From positions 498,001-532,500 of the forward strand of contig CAJNDS010000802.1 of the NCBI GenBank assembly GCA_905221605.1: a stretch of 34,500 nt of DNA, read 5' to 3'. Position 1 is the stretch's first letter. Each line of letters opens with the position of its first letter. This document shows, in pieces, positions 20,700 to 29,985 of the stretch. Origin of the DNA: Symbiodinium natans (lineage: Eukaryota > Sar > Dinophyceae > Suessiales > Symbiodiniaceae). The notes beneath the pieces were generated by a model that saw only the letters and a program-made list of their open reading frames with translations, was not told where the DNA came from and did no database searches. The translations under genes and the position numbers were made by a program.

Positions 20700-22190
20700 C
20701 GACGTGGAGACACTGTCACTGTCGCTATATCTCAATTCCATGCATTTCATGAGCCAGGTCTGCCACGGCGATGTGTGGATCAGGAAATGAGCAACGACTT
20801 GTCAGGAGCCTCTGCGCATGTCTATGTCGTCGATGCCGCTGGGATTTAATCTCCCTTTTCTGGAGGCCTTGCCTGCGGTCTCCTCCAGGCAAAGCCTGGT
20901 CTGCAGTCTGGCTGTAGTCACAGCAAAGTGCTGCTGCACCGCCCATCAGAGAGGTGCATGTACAGAACCCACGATTGATGCATGGACTGCCCACAGAGTT
21001 CCACATCCCTAGGGGACGGATGCAGCCAAACTTTGAGAGAGCGGGGCTCAGCTGGCAAGGTGAGCCCAGTGAGCCTTGCGTGCCGGCCTTTGAGGCCTAT
21101 GTCTGTCATGTCATTGCTTGGCTTGAACTTGGACTTGCAGAATGCAGCCCTCAGACGTTGTTTCTGATTGCAGGTCACTTCTGAGCTTCCGGTACCGTGC
21201 GCGTGGTTCGGGTCGCTGGGGACTCGCACCTTCTGGCCGCGATCAGGAGGGCAGCTGGCGAAAGGAGATCCGGCCCAGCGAGATGATGGGCTTGTAAGCC
21301 TTGAGCCTTAAGCCGAAAGATTTGGAAAGTTCATAGGAAAAAAATTGAGATGTGGTGACGTGGTAAAGCAATGTTGAGTAGCCAAAGTAGTCTCGAGTGG
21401 AGTTGAGAGGAGCAAGAGAGCTCTTTGTAGGACTGGGCGAAGCCGGCGCCAGGCCTCATATGATGAGAAGCTTAGAAAAAGAATCAGACATCAGTGACAT
21501 CAGTGATAAACGGGAGAGAAAGTTGGGGGGAGGGGGCAACTGAGACAAGCAGAAATCTGTCGGATTTCATCTGCTGCTTGAGGGATCAGTGTAGTACGTA
21601 CACGCCATCGGGAGGCATGATCAAGCAGGCCATGGCTGATGCCAGCCCTCCGGCTGAGTTGAAGCGATGCATTACAGCTTCCAGCAGAGTTTCTAGCTGT
21701 TTCTGGTCTGTGGCTCCAAAAGTCCTGACTTAGGCGTGCCGTGCACGCAGACGGTTGTCATTGGGGCAGAACGTGCAGAAGCTCGGAGCCAGATCTGGTG
21801 CAACCCACAATGCCTCCTCACAAACCTCATAACACCGAGATCCAAGGATCAAGAGGCAGCAACAGCAGCTGGTGCAAGCTTTATTTGGGCTTCTGATCTG
21901 CTCGGCAGCAAGACGCCCAGCAAAGTTGCCAGACAGGCCGGTGCCACACCAGTGCCAAGAGCTGAATGCACTTTGAGTTTTGTTTTTTCATGCCCGCTGT
22001 GAGAGGCGACCAGCAAAGCTGCCAGCAAAACATCAAACCAGCGGCACCAACCTGCAGATGCAGGCAACGTGGGTATCACACTTCGTCTGAGATGTGGGCA
22101 AAATCAAGTGATTGTCATGCTGTGGCAGCTGCCATCGCGTGCGTAACGCTATACAGCCATGATGCCTCGGGATGATGAATATTGTCACCA
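20700..22190. other. No recognisable gene
   Basis: Only short unrelated frames are visible. A weakly LRR-like string (LLGLNLDLQNAALRRC) occurs at about 21115-21162 but is isolated. No repeats of note are present. Confidence 0.4.
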
Positions 22191-22194
22191 CAAT

Positions 22195-22950
22195 GTGATG
22201 CATAAAGTGGATGCCTTGGCGTATGCTACGCCAGCACTGGCAGCCGCTGACACGTGGCAGGCCAGCCTGCTCACGCGTGGAGATTTGGAGTCCTTTGGTC
22301 GGCACTAATCAGCACCAGAGGACAGCAGATGACGCAGTGCGACAGGCTCATAGAGCTTGAGATTTTGCAACAGAAGGTCCTGCGCCATGGCGAAGGAGGA
22401 TCCCACGAGAGTCAAGGACCAGTTAGCCCCAGCAGGTACCCATGACAAGGGATTCAGGATCTTGGCCAGGTTTGCCTTGCAAGCACCACCGTTTGATTTT
22501 GGTTAGCCGAAGGAGCTATTGACATCGATGAGGATTCTGATTCGGATGCTGCGCAAGAAAGAAGAGTGCCAAGAGTGTCAAGAGTAAGGAGAAGGTCTCA
22601 ACAGAGCAGGACAAGCGAGCACATACACTCGGAACAGTCCAAGACTTGTGCCTCGATATCATAATCTGGAAAACAACCGGCGTCTTCTTTCGGATGCTCT
22701 GCAGTGCAAACACAGTGTAAATGCAGGCCTCGGAGCCTCCGCCCAAGGCTTCTTTGATGAGGCGAGACCATTTGCTCAACGTTGCTCGGAAGCGGTCCTC
22801 CCTGTTTCTTTTGCAGGATGACATTTCGGACAGCGTGGTGCTTACTTGCATCAGATTAAATTCCAGTGGTGCCAGCAGTGTTTCCGGAGCGAACGAAAGC
22901 GCGAGCAGCCATTCTAGACCGAGCCTAGCAATGACGCCTTGAAGATAGCC
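22195..22950 (+). CDS. Unassigned + strand exon cluster with acidic and lysine-rich segments
   Basis: Several pieces read as protein. About 22208-22308 has ALAAADTWQASLLTRGDLES. 22329-22440 has CDRLIELEILQQKVLRHGEG. About 22515-22560 has AIDIDEDSDSDAAQ, an acidic stretch. About 22549-22713 has KKSAKSVKSKEKVSTEQDKR, then VQDLCLDIIIWKTTGVFF. 22721-22942 has RRDHLLNVARKRSSLFLLQD. Acidic-then-lysine-rich segments suggest a disordered, perhaps nuclear protein, but no domain is recognised and no function is proposed. A - strand frame at 22516-22851 covers the same bases; + is preferred because all recognised genes lie on it. Confidence 0.3.
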
Positions 22951-23170
22951 GCCAGATAGCCCCCACGGCTGCGGGAAACTTGACCGGTGCTGCCGTAGAA
23001 TCCGCAGCAGCCATGGTCACTCCGTTCGTGATGAAACATCATCAGCTGGAAAACGTTGGTTGAAGACACCGACATGCTTCTTGGGCACGATGCGGGCATC
23101 AACCACTTCACAAGACGGCCGCTTTCATTGCTCGTAGCGTGGCAGCAGAATTGGAGATGGAGAGACTTGG

Positions 23171-25374
23171 ATGCTCGCCTGTGGGCTTGCCATGGCTTTG
23201 ACCCAGGTCTTGCCTTTTTTGGCGTCTGCTGGCCAGTTGCATGTGATTGGTGCTGGAATGCCTCGCACCGGTGGCTTTGCTGAAGATGGTTTAATTTATT
23301 TCAATGGGCTGTTGAAAGCTGCCCCCGGAGCAACAACATGGAATACAGCAAGAATGCAAGATCAAGCAAGAGCAACAGCAGTTGAGCTGCATCACTGCCT
23401 GGATGGAGATGTGCATTCGTTTACCTGAAATCCACATGCCCGAGGCACCACTAGCTTGCGTGCGGCCCTGCACCTGCTTGGTTACAAGGCTTTTCACATG
23501 CAGGACCCTTTCCGTTCTCGACAAAGAACCATGTGAGTGCTCACGTGGCGTAGGACGACATTGCCTTCATGCATAGCTTAGCATTGCGAGGACATCCTGG
23601 CATCCAGCCGGCATTCACAGGCGTGGCTGGACTTTGTCACAGACCGAAGCAGCTTTGACGACTTGATTGCGGCTTGTCCACCACTGTCCAGGGTAACAAG
23701 GCAACAGCCACACAGGCAAGCCGCAGTGAGACTAGACTCAGAAGCGAAGTGGGCAAGCCCTGCACCAGTACCCAGGAGCACATTGTCAGACATCACTTCA
23801 ATGCGACAGTCGACGCTCCCTTCAACCATTTCGTGGACCGGCTCGCGCAACGGTTCCCGTCAGTGACTTGGCAAGGACTCGCGGCAGATGCTCAACAACG
23901 CTATCGTGCTCGACAGCTCATGCTCTGCTCATGTCTGAGCTGGACCAAGGCAAAAGTGATCCTGACCATCCGCAACAGTACAGACTGGGCCCAAAGCATG
24001 GCCAAGTTCAACTTCTTTATGGAGGCTACGAGACGCCCTCCATTCAATTGGGTTGAACCTTTCCGCTCCCTGGAGCTTCTGGCACAACGACTTCCGAGGA
24101 GACGCGTGGGCCATTGTTTTTTCAGGGCTGTCATATATAAAATTAAAATAATATAATATAGTATAATGCACTATAATATAATATAATATAATATAATATA
24201 TAATGTATAATATATAATATATAATATATAACATATAATATATAATATATAATATATAATATATAATATATAATATATAATATATAATATATAATATACA
24301 ATATATAATATAATATATATATATATATATATATAGATATATATATATATATAATACATTATATATCATATATAATATATAATATACAATATAATATACT
24401 ATCATATACTATATTATACTATACTATAGTAAAATATATTAAAAAATTTTTACATATTTTAATATATATATATATATGTGGCGTTGGAGGCAGCATGTGC
24501 TTGTAACATGGGCTGTGGACACTGCACAGGAAGATCGAGATGAAGTCGCGGATCTTCCGGAAAATCGGGGAGTTCGAGGATGAGTATCTCGCTCGTGCTT
24601 CTGCGAAATCGGCAGTGAATTTAACAGCGCATGACAGCACTAAAGTCAGACTGCATCCCTGAAAACAGATGGTCACAGAGTCGCTGAGGTGTGCAGGCTG
24701 ACTGGGTGAGGCAAGTTCCGCGGCTGGTTAGGCAGCTACACCATGAGACATCGCCTGACGGCCTCATGCAATGGACTCAGATCATACCAAGGTACAGCAA
24801 GTGGTGCCACCAGAAAATCTATTGGTTTTTGATGTGGCGGAGCTGACATTCAGGGGATCGCATGTCAGTTGCGCAAGGACAGCAAGCCCTGAGACATGAG
24901 ATCATGGGCTTGAAAGCCCGTAATCAGCTCAATGCGAATCAGCCCCCCACCCCTCACTCAGGTGGCCGAGGGATGGGGCCCTCTTTGCAAGTTTCTGGAG
25001 CTCCCGCCGCCCCAAAGCGAGTTCCCCAACTTGAATCACGGCACCAAGGCGCGTGCAGTATGCGCTTCAAGGGAACTACCTGCCTTATCCTGCCATATGG
25101 TTGATTTCAACAAAGTCTAACGAAGGTTCGACTTCTATAGATTTGCAGTTTGCCACGCTGCCGCTTCTTTTTGCTCTCAGTTGCCAACAAGGGCTTCAGT
25201 GTGTTTACGCTTTACCACGGTTGCTGGCTGAGTCACATGATGCAGGTGCACATCTTGGGCTACTTGTTGCACTTCGTTTGCTGGACCTGGCCAGTATATC
25301 CCGTGGTTCTGCTTCGCTTTGCTATCAAATGTTTGCGACGGTCGTGCCGATGCAAGGGTCACAAGCAAGCTTGA
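23171..25374 (+). CDS. Sulfotransferase (Sulfotransfer_4-like), multi-exon
   Basis: PAPS-dependent sulfotransferases of this family carry an N-terminal P-loop-like PRTGTTSL motif binding the 5'-phosphosulfate. Exon A (ATG 23171, or later, to 23270) reads a hydrophobic leader, then VIGAGMPRT. Exon B (23445 to about 23532) continues GTTSLRAALHLLGYKAFHM; A and B join in phase at a glycine codon through a GT donor and AG|G acceptor. Later segments follow the family in order: about 23608-23690 (WLDFVTDRSSFDDLIA), about 23792-23860 (FNATVDAPFNHFVDRLAQRF), about 23950-24060 (AKVILTIRNSTDWAQSM), possibly about 24080-24115 (FWHNDFRGD), and 24962-25045 (EGWGPLCKFLELPPP, then FPNLNHG). A hydrophobic segment at about 25245-25374 (ILGYLLHFVCWTWPVYPVVL) may be a C-terminal membrane helix. 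An AT-only repeat lies between the last core exons. Substrate is unknown. Confidence 0.75.
24136..24478. repeat. AT-only TATAATA satellite inside the sulfotransferase gene
   Basis: About 340 bp consist almost entirely of TATAATA, ATATATAA and TA repeats with very few G or C. The sequence is highly self-complementary and could extrude hairpins or cruciforms. It lies between sulfotransferase core exons, so it is presumably intronic. Tyr/Ile-rich frames on the - strand are artefacts. Confidence 0.95.
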
Positions 25375-25648
25375 GATGCTGGGCAAAATGCGGCCTACCT
25401 ACCTGCAGGCTTGATTGTTGAGTAACTGCCACTTCTGACTACTGGTAGAGTATGGGCAGAGCCGAGGGTCCCATTGCAGAAATACGATGCTGTTTGCACT
25501 TCGGTTGCCGCCCGTGTCACTGCCATTTGCCTCGCCCAGCGCCTCTTTGCGTGTGAAGTGTGTGCATGTACCATAGGTGTATTTTGCCACTCGCTTTGTC
25601 TGTCTTTATCTGGAAATTGACGTGAGCATCGATGCCATCCGAATCCTC
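25375..25648. other. Short gap between sulfotransferase and GT77 gene
   Basis: About 270 bp separate the last proposed sulfotransferase segment from the ATG of the next gene. No promoter motif or spliced-leader relic was found. AG dinucleotides such as CATAG at 25572-25576 could accept a trans-spliced leader, but this is only a possibility. The frame of the following gene is open back to 25577 (GTG). Confidence 0.4.
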
Positions 25649-28600
25649 ATGTCAGTTCAAAGTCAAAGCAAGCCAAATAAATTCGCCAAATTTCGACCCA
25701 TGCGACGGACAGTGCTGATTTCTGCGGTGCTCCTTGGGGCATGCATCTCCATCACGCTTGAAGGGTATGGGGCAGCATCTCTACGGGCACTGCAGAGTTT
25801 GACTCTCACTGTGCGTCGCAAAGTTGAGATCTCTCAGTCCGCTTCTCCGCAAACCAGCGAACAGCTCCCGCAGCTCTTGCGAAAGCATGCTGGACTGTAT
25901 CAAGACAAGACAAGGGCACCAGAACTGAAAAATGTGCTCCTCCTGACGGCTGCAAACTACGGATACCTGGACATGCTGCAGAATTGGGAGTGTTTTGCAC
26001 GAAAGTTTGGTTTGGATTGGTTAGTGGTCGCGCTGGATGACAGGATATACAAGGAGCTTGGTCCCGAGCGTAGCTTTCCAACAGTTGGCGAACGCCACGA
26101 TTCGTACGAGCGTTTTGGAAGTCCCGGTTTTAAGATTGTGGGGTGCAATAAGCTGCGTTCCATGCTCTACGTGCTTGTGGAGACACAACTGGATGTGGTC
26201 TTCTCAGATGGGGATAGCGTGTTCAAAAGCGACCCTTTCTTGCCATCACTTTCGCTTGGGAGCATGATGCGCTCGGGCAAGTATGACATGATATACGGGA
26301 GGAAGATCACACCGCCGGGTGTCAAAAAAGACGAGTACCACCAAGAGCCAATCAAGGGGAACACAGGCTTCTACTATGTATCAGGAAGCAGGAAGCCTCG
26401 AATCATGCAGCAGATGTTCAACATTAGCATTCAGTGGTGCGACAGGCGTCCTGGCGAAGACGACCAGGAGAATTTCTGGGACGCGCTTGTGGTCGAGCGA
26501 AAGAGACGGCCCAGTGACAAGGCTTTTTTTGCTTGTTTTCGGCACTGTGACAGCAGTCAGTGCGCTGGCGTTGAGGAAGGAGCTGTTTTCGACTACTGTG
26601 ACATGAGTCCCTGGGAGTACCTCGATGGGGCCATCCAACCGACCGATGCTCTGAAGGCGCCGTACCACTTGATCTCCTATCACGCCACTTGGGTATTTGG
26701 TAAGGATGCCAAACAGAAGAAGCTGAAGACGGTGGAGCTGTGGGACCCGACGTGTGCTAGCAACGACCTCGGAATGCAGGGCACAGCATCAGGCTCCAAA
26801 GCGGCTGCGCTGGCGGATTTGCCAGCGTCACCTGATGCCACTGCAAAAAACCAACAGCTCCCGCAGCTCTTGCGAAAGCATGCTGGACTGTATCAAGACA
26901 AGACACGAGCACCAGAACTGAAAAATGTGCTCCTCCTGACGGCTGCAAACTACGGATACCTGGATATGCTGCAGAATTGGGAGTGTTTTGCACGAAAGTT
27001 TGGTTTGGATTGGTTAGTGGTCGCGCTGGATGACAGGATATACAAGGAGCTTGGTCCCGAGCGTAGCTTTCCAACAGTTGGCGAACGCCACGATTCGTAC
27101 GAGCGTTTTGGAAGTCCCGGTTTTAAGATTGTGGGGTGCAATAAGCTGCGTTCCATGCTCTACGTGCTTGTGGAGACACAACTGGATGTGGTCTTCTCAG
27201 ATGGGGATAGCGTGTTCAAAAGCGACCCTTTCTTGCCATCACTTTCGCTTGGGAGCATGATGCGCTCGGGCAAGTATGACATGATATACGGGAGGAAGAT
27301 CACACCGCCGGGTGTCAAAAAAGACGAGTACCACCAAGAGCCAATCAAGGGGAACACAGGCTTCTACTATGTATCAGGAAGCAGGAAGCCTCGAATCATG
27401 CAGCAGATGTTCAACATTAGCATTCAGTGGTGCGACAGGCGTCCTGGCGAAGACGACCAGGAGAATTTCTGGGACGCGCTTGTGGTCGAGCGAAAGAGAC
27501 GGCCCAGCGACAAGGCTTTTTTTGCTTGTTTTCGGCACTGTGACAGCAGTCAGTGCGCTGGCGTTGAGGAAGGAGCTGTTTTCGACTACTGTGACATGAG
27601 TCCCTGGGAGTACCTCGATGGGGCCATCCAACCGACCGATGCTCTGAAGGCGCCGTACCACTTGATCTCCTATCACGCCACTTGGGTATTTGGTAAGGAT
27701 GCCAAACAGAAGAAGCTGAAGACGGTGGAGCTGTGGGACCCGACGTGTGCTAGCAACGACCTCGGAATGCAGGGCACAGCATCAGGCTCCAAAGCGGCTG
27801 CGCTGGCGGATTTGCCAGCGTCACCTGATGCCACTGCAAAAAACCAACAGCTCCCGCAGCTCTTGCGAAAGCATGCTGGACTGTATCAAGACAAGACACG
27901 AGCACCAGAACTGAAAAATGTGCTCCTCCTGACGGCTGCAAACTACGGATACCTGGATATGCTGCAGAATTGGGAGTGTTTTGCACGAAAGTTCGGTTTG
28001 GATTGGTTAGTGGTCGCGCTGGATGACAGGATATACAAGGAGCTTGGTCCCGAGCGTAGCTTTCCAACAGTTGGCGAACGCCACGATTCGTACGAGCGTT
28101 TTGGAAGTCCCGGTTTCAAGATTGTGGGGTGCAATAAGCTGCGTTCCATGCTCTACGTGCTTGTGGAGACACAACTGGATGTGGTCTTCTCAGATGGGGA
28201 TAGCGTGTTCAAAAGCGACCCTTTCTTGCCATCACTTTCGCTTGGGAGCATGATGCGCTCGGGCAAGTATGACATGATATACGGGAGGAAGATCACACCG
28301 CCGGGTGTCAAAAGAGACGAGTACCACCAAGAGCCAATCAAGGGGAACACAGGCTTCTACTATGTATCAGGAAGCAGGAAGCCTCGAATCATGCAGCAGA
28401 TGTTCAACATCAGCATTCAGTGGTGCGACAGGCGTCCTGGCGAAGACGACCAGGAGAATTTCTGGGATGCGCTTGTGGTCGAGCGAAAGAGACGGCCCAG
28501 TGACAAGGCTTTTTTTGCTTGTTTTCGGCACTGTGACAGCAGTCAGTGCGCTGGCGTTGAGGAAGGAGCTGTTTTCGACTACTGTGACATGAGTCCCTGG

Positions 28601-29746
28601 GAGTACCTCGATGGGGCCATCCAACCGACCGATGCTCTGAAGGCGCCGTACCACTTGATCTCCTATCACGCCACTTGGGTCTTTGGTAAGGATGCCAAAC
28701 AGAAGAAGCTAAAGACGGTGGAGCTGTGGGACCCGACGTGTGCTAGCAACGACCTCGGAATGCAGGGCACAGCATCAGGCTCCAAAGCGGCTGCGCTGGC
28801 GGATTTGCCAGCGTCACCTGATGCCACTGCAAAAAACCAACAGCTCCCGCAGCTCTTGCGACAGCATGCTGGACTGTATCAAGACAAGACACGAGCACCA
28901 GAACTGAAAAATGTGCTCCTCCTGACGGCTGCAAACTACGGATACTTGGATATGCTGCAGAATTGGGAGTGTTTTGCACGAAAGCTCGGCTTGGATTGGC
29001 TAGTGGTCGCGCTGGATGACAGGATATACAAGGAGCTTGGTCCCGAACGTAGCTTTCCAACAGTTGGCGAACGCCACGATTCGTACGAGCGTTTTGGAAG
29101 TCCCGGTTTCAAGATTGTAGGGTGCAACAAGCTGCGTTCCATGCTCTACGTGCTTGTGGAGACACAACTAGATGTGGTCTTCTCAGATGGGGATAGCGTG
29201 TTCAAGAGCGACCCTTTCTTGCCATCACTTTCGCTTGGGAGCATGATGCGCTCAGGCAAGTATGACATGATATATGGGAGGAAGATAAAACCACCGGGTG
29301 TGCGAAAAGACGAGTACCACCAAGAGCCAATCAAGGGGAACACAGGCTTCTACTATGTATCAGGAAGCAGGAATCCTCGAATCATGCAGCAGATGTTCAA
29401 CATCAGCATCCAATGGTGCGACAGGCGTCCTGGCGAAGACGACCAGGAGAATTTCTGGGACGCGCTTGTGGTCGAGCGAAAGAGACGGCCCAGCGACAAG
29501 GCTTTTTTTGCTTGTTTTCGGCACTGTGACAGCAGTCAGTGCGCTGGCATAGAGGAGGGAGCTGTTTTCGACTACTGTGACATGAGTCCCTGGGAGTACC
29601 TCGATGGGGCCATCCAACCGACCGATGCTCTGAAGGCGCCGTATCAATTGGTGTCCTATCACGCTACGTGGGTTATTGGTAAGGATGCCAAACAGAAGAA
29701 GCTGAGGAAGGTGGAGCTGTGGGACCCGACGTGTGCAACTGCATGA
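25649..29746 (+). CDS. Four-domain tandem GT77-like glycosyltransferase, intronless
   Basis: The frame encodes 1365 residues from ATG 25649; the open frame extends back to 25577 without ATG, so this is the first ATG. Residues 21-37 (TVLISAVLLGACISITL) after a basic stretch look like a type II signal anchor, placing the enzyme in the Golgi lumen. Residues 72-1365 are four tandem copies of a Nucleotid_trans (PF03407/GT77) domain with 331-residue period. Within each unit are VVALDDRIY, FSDGDSVF with the DxD (metal/nucleotide-sugar binding) at unit residues 116-118, NTGFYY from 167, and DDQENF at 200-205. DGD codons are at 26207, 27200, 28193 and 29186. Units 1 and 2 are identical in protein, unit 3 has one change, unit 4 about eleven. 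GT77 enzymes transfer arabinose, xylose or galactose; donor and acceptor here are unknown. No intron is visible. Confidence 0.9.
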   Translation: MSVQSQSKPNKFAKFRPMRRTVLISAVLLGACISITLEGYGAASLRALQSLTLTVRRKVEISQSASPQTSEQLPQLLRKHAGLYQDKTRAPELKNVLLLTAANYGYLDMLQNWECFARKFGLDWLVVALDDRIYKELGPERSFPTVGERHDSYERFGSPGFKIVGCNKLRSMLYVLVETQLDVVFSDGDSVFKSDPFLPSLSLGSMMRSGKYDMIYGRKITPPGVKKDEYHQEPIKGNTGFYYVSGSRKPRIMQQMFNISIQWCDRRPGEDDQENFWDALVVERKRRPSDKAFFACFRHCDSSQCAGVEEGAVFDYCDMSPWEYLDGAIQPTDALKAPYHLISYHATWVFGKDAKQKKLKTVELWDPTCASNDLGMQGTASGSKAAALADLPASPDATAKNQQLPQLLRKHAGLYQDKTRAPELKNVLLLTAANYGYLDMLQNWECFARKFGLDWLVVALDDRIYKELGPERSFPTVGERHDSYERFGSPGFKIVGCNKLRSMLYVLVETQLDVVFSDGDSVFKSDPFLPSLSLGSMMRSGKYDMIYGRKITPPGVKKDEYHQEPIKGNTGFYYVSGSRKPRIMQQMFNISIQWCDRRPGEDDQENFWDALVVERKRRPSDKAFFACFRHCDSSQCAGVEEGAVFDYCDMSPWEYLDGAIQPTDALKAPYHLISYHATWVFGKDAKQKKLKTVELWDPTCASNDLGMQGTASGSKAAALADLPASPDATAKNQQLPQLLRKHAGLYQDKTRAPELKNVLLLTAANYGYLDMLQNWECFARKFGLDWLVVALDDRIYKELGPERSFPTVGERHDSYERFGSPGFKIVGCNKLRSMLYVLVETQLDVVFSDGDSVFKSDPFLPSLSLGSMMRSGKYDMIYGRKITPPGVKRDEYHQEPIKGNTGFYYVSGSRKPRIMQQMFNISIQWCDRRPGEDDQENFWDALVVERKRRPSDKAFFACFRHCDSSQCAGVEEGAVFDYCDMSPWEYLDGAIQPTDALKAPYHLISYHATWVFGKDAKQKKLKTVELWDPTCASNDLGMQGTASGSKAAALADLPASPDATAKNQQLPQLLRQHAGLYQDKTRAPELKNVLLLTAANYGYLDMLQNWECFARKLGLDWLVVALDDRIYKELGPERSFPTVGERHDSYERFGSPGFKIVGCNKLRSMLYVLVETQLDVVFSDGDSVFKSDPFLPSLSLGSMMRSGKYDMIYGRKIKPPGVRKDEYHQEPIKGNTGFYYVSGSRNPRIMQQMFNISIQWCDRRPGEDDQENFWDALVVERKRRPSDKAFFACFRHCDSSQCAGIEEGAVFDYCDMSPWEYLDGAIQPTDALKAPYQLVSYHATWVIGKDAKQKKLRKVELWDPTCATA
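25862..26854 (+). repeat. GT77 repeat unit 1 (993 bp)
   Basis: The first of four in-frame units starts at the codon for Q of QLPQLLRKHAG and ends with the linker containing GMQGTASGSKAAALADLPAS. It is nearly identical in DNA to unit 2; changes seen include AAGGGCACC to CACGAGCACC and GACATG to GATATG near the start. Confidence 0.95.
26855..27847 (+). repeat. GT77 repeat unit 2 (993 bp)
   Basis: The protein is identical to unit 1. Only a handful of base changes are visible across 993 bp. It carries the full 31-residue linker. Confidence 0.95.
27848..28840 (+). repeat. GT77 repeat unit 3 (993 bp)
   Basis: The only protein change from units 1 and 2 is Lys to Arg in PPGVK(K/R)DEY. A few silent differences are present. 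The linker is identical. Confidence 0.95.
28841..29743 (+). repeat. GT77 repeat unit 4 (903 bp, no linker)
   Basis: This is the terminal, most diverged unit. Changes include RKHAG to RQHAG, KFGLDW to KLGLDW, ITPPGVKK to IKPPGVRK, SRKP to SRNP, GVEE to GIEE, YHLISY to YQLVSY and WVFG to WVIG. DxD and NTGFYY are intact. It ends CATA then TGA, replacing the linker. Confidence 0.95.
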
Positions 29747-29985
29747 AGTTGAATGCAACGGAACTTGCTCGTGCCGTGTCCCACGCAGATGAGCAAGCGC
29801 CCAAGTGTCTTTGCCATGGCAGCGCAGTGATCCAGAAACACGTCCGCTTCGTGGTGGCCGAACTGGGCTTTCATAGGCTTGATGCAGCGTGGGAGAGCAT
29901 GAAAGAGGTGGCCAAGAGATTGCACGACAACTTGAGGTGCACGTACCACGACGCTCTTCGCCGCCTTTCGCCGCGCCTGTTGTAG
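29743..29985 (+). CDS. Small frame overlapping the GT77 stop (ATGA)
   Basis: ATG at 29743-29745 overlaps the GT77 stop TGA at 29744-29746 in the +1 frame and opens 80 codons reading MKLNATELARAVSHADEQA, then HVRFVVAELGFHRLDAAWES and EVAKRLHDNL, to TAG at 29983-29985. Composition is protein-like and helical, but no family is recognised. It could be 3' UTR, a separate exon or a reinitiation frame. The - strand frame 29659-30069 lacks motifs. Confidence 0.25.
   Translation: MKLNATELARAVSHADEQAPKCLCHGSAVIQKHVRFVVAELGFHRLDAAWESMKEVAKRLHDNLRCTYHDALRRLSPRLL

Noticed and set aside
21115-21162. Possible second LRR gene
   Set aside because: Only one weak leucine-patterned string is present, without the SD.GL motif or further copies.
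22516-22851. A 111-codon - strand frame
   Set aside because: It overlaps + strand acidic and lysine-rich segments. No domain was recognised, and strand consistency favours +.
23929-24405. Tyr/Ile-rich - strand protein
   Set aside because: It is a translation of the AT-only satellite joined to the antisense of a sulfotransferase exon.
25577-25648. GTG-initiated extension of the GT77 protein
   Set aside because: A nuclear gene should start at ATG; the first in-frame ATG at 25649 gives a sensible basic stretch followed by a signal anchor.
25806-29758. Families of repeated small frames on both strands inside the GT77 gene
   Set aside because: They recur every 993 bp because the gene does; they are shadows of the tandem units in other frames.
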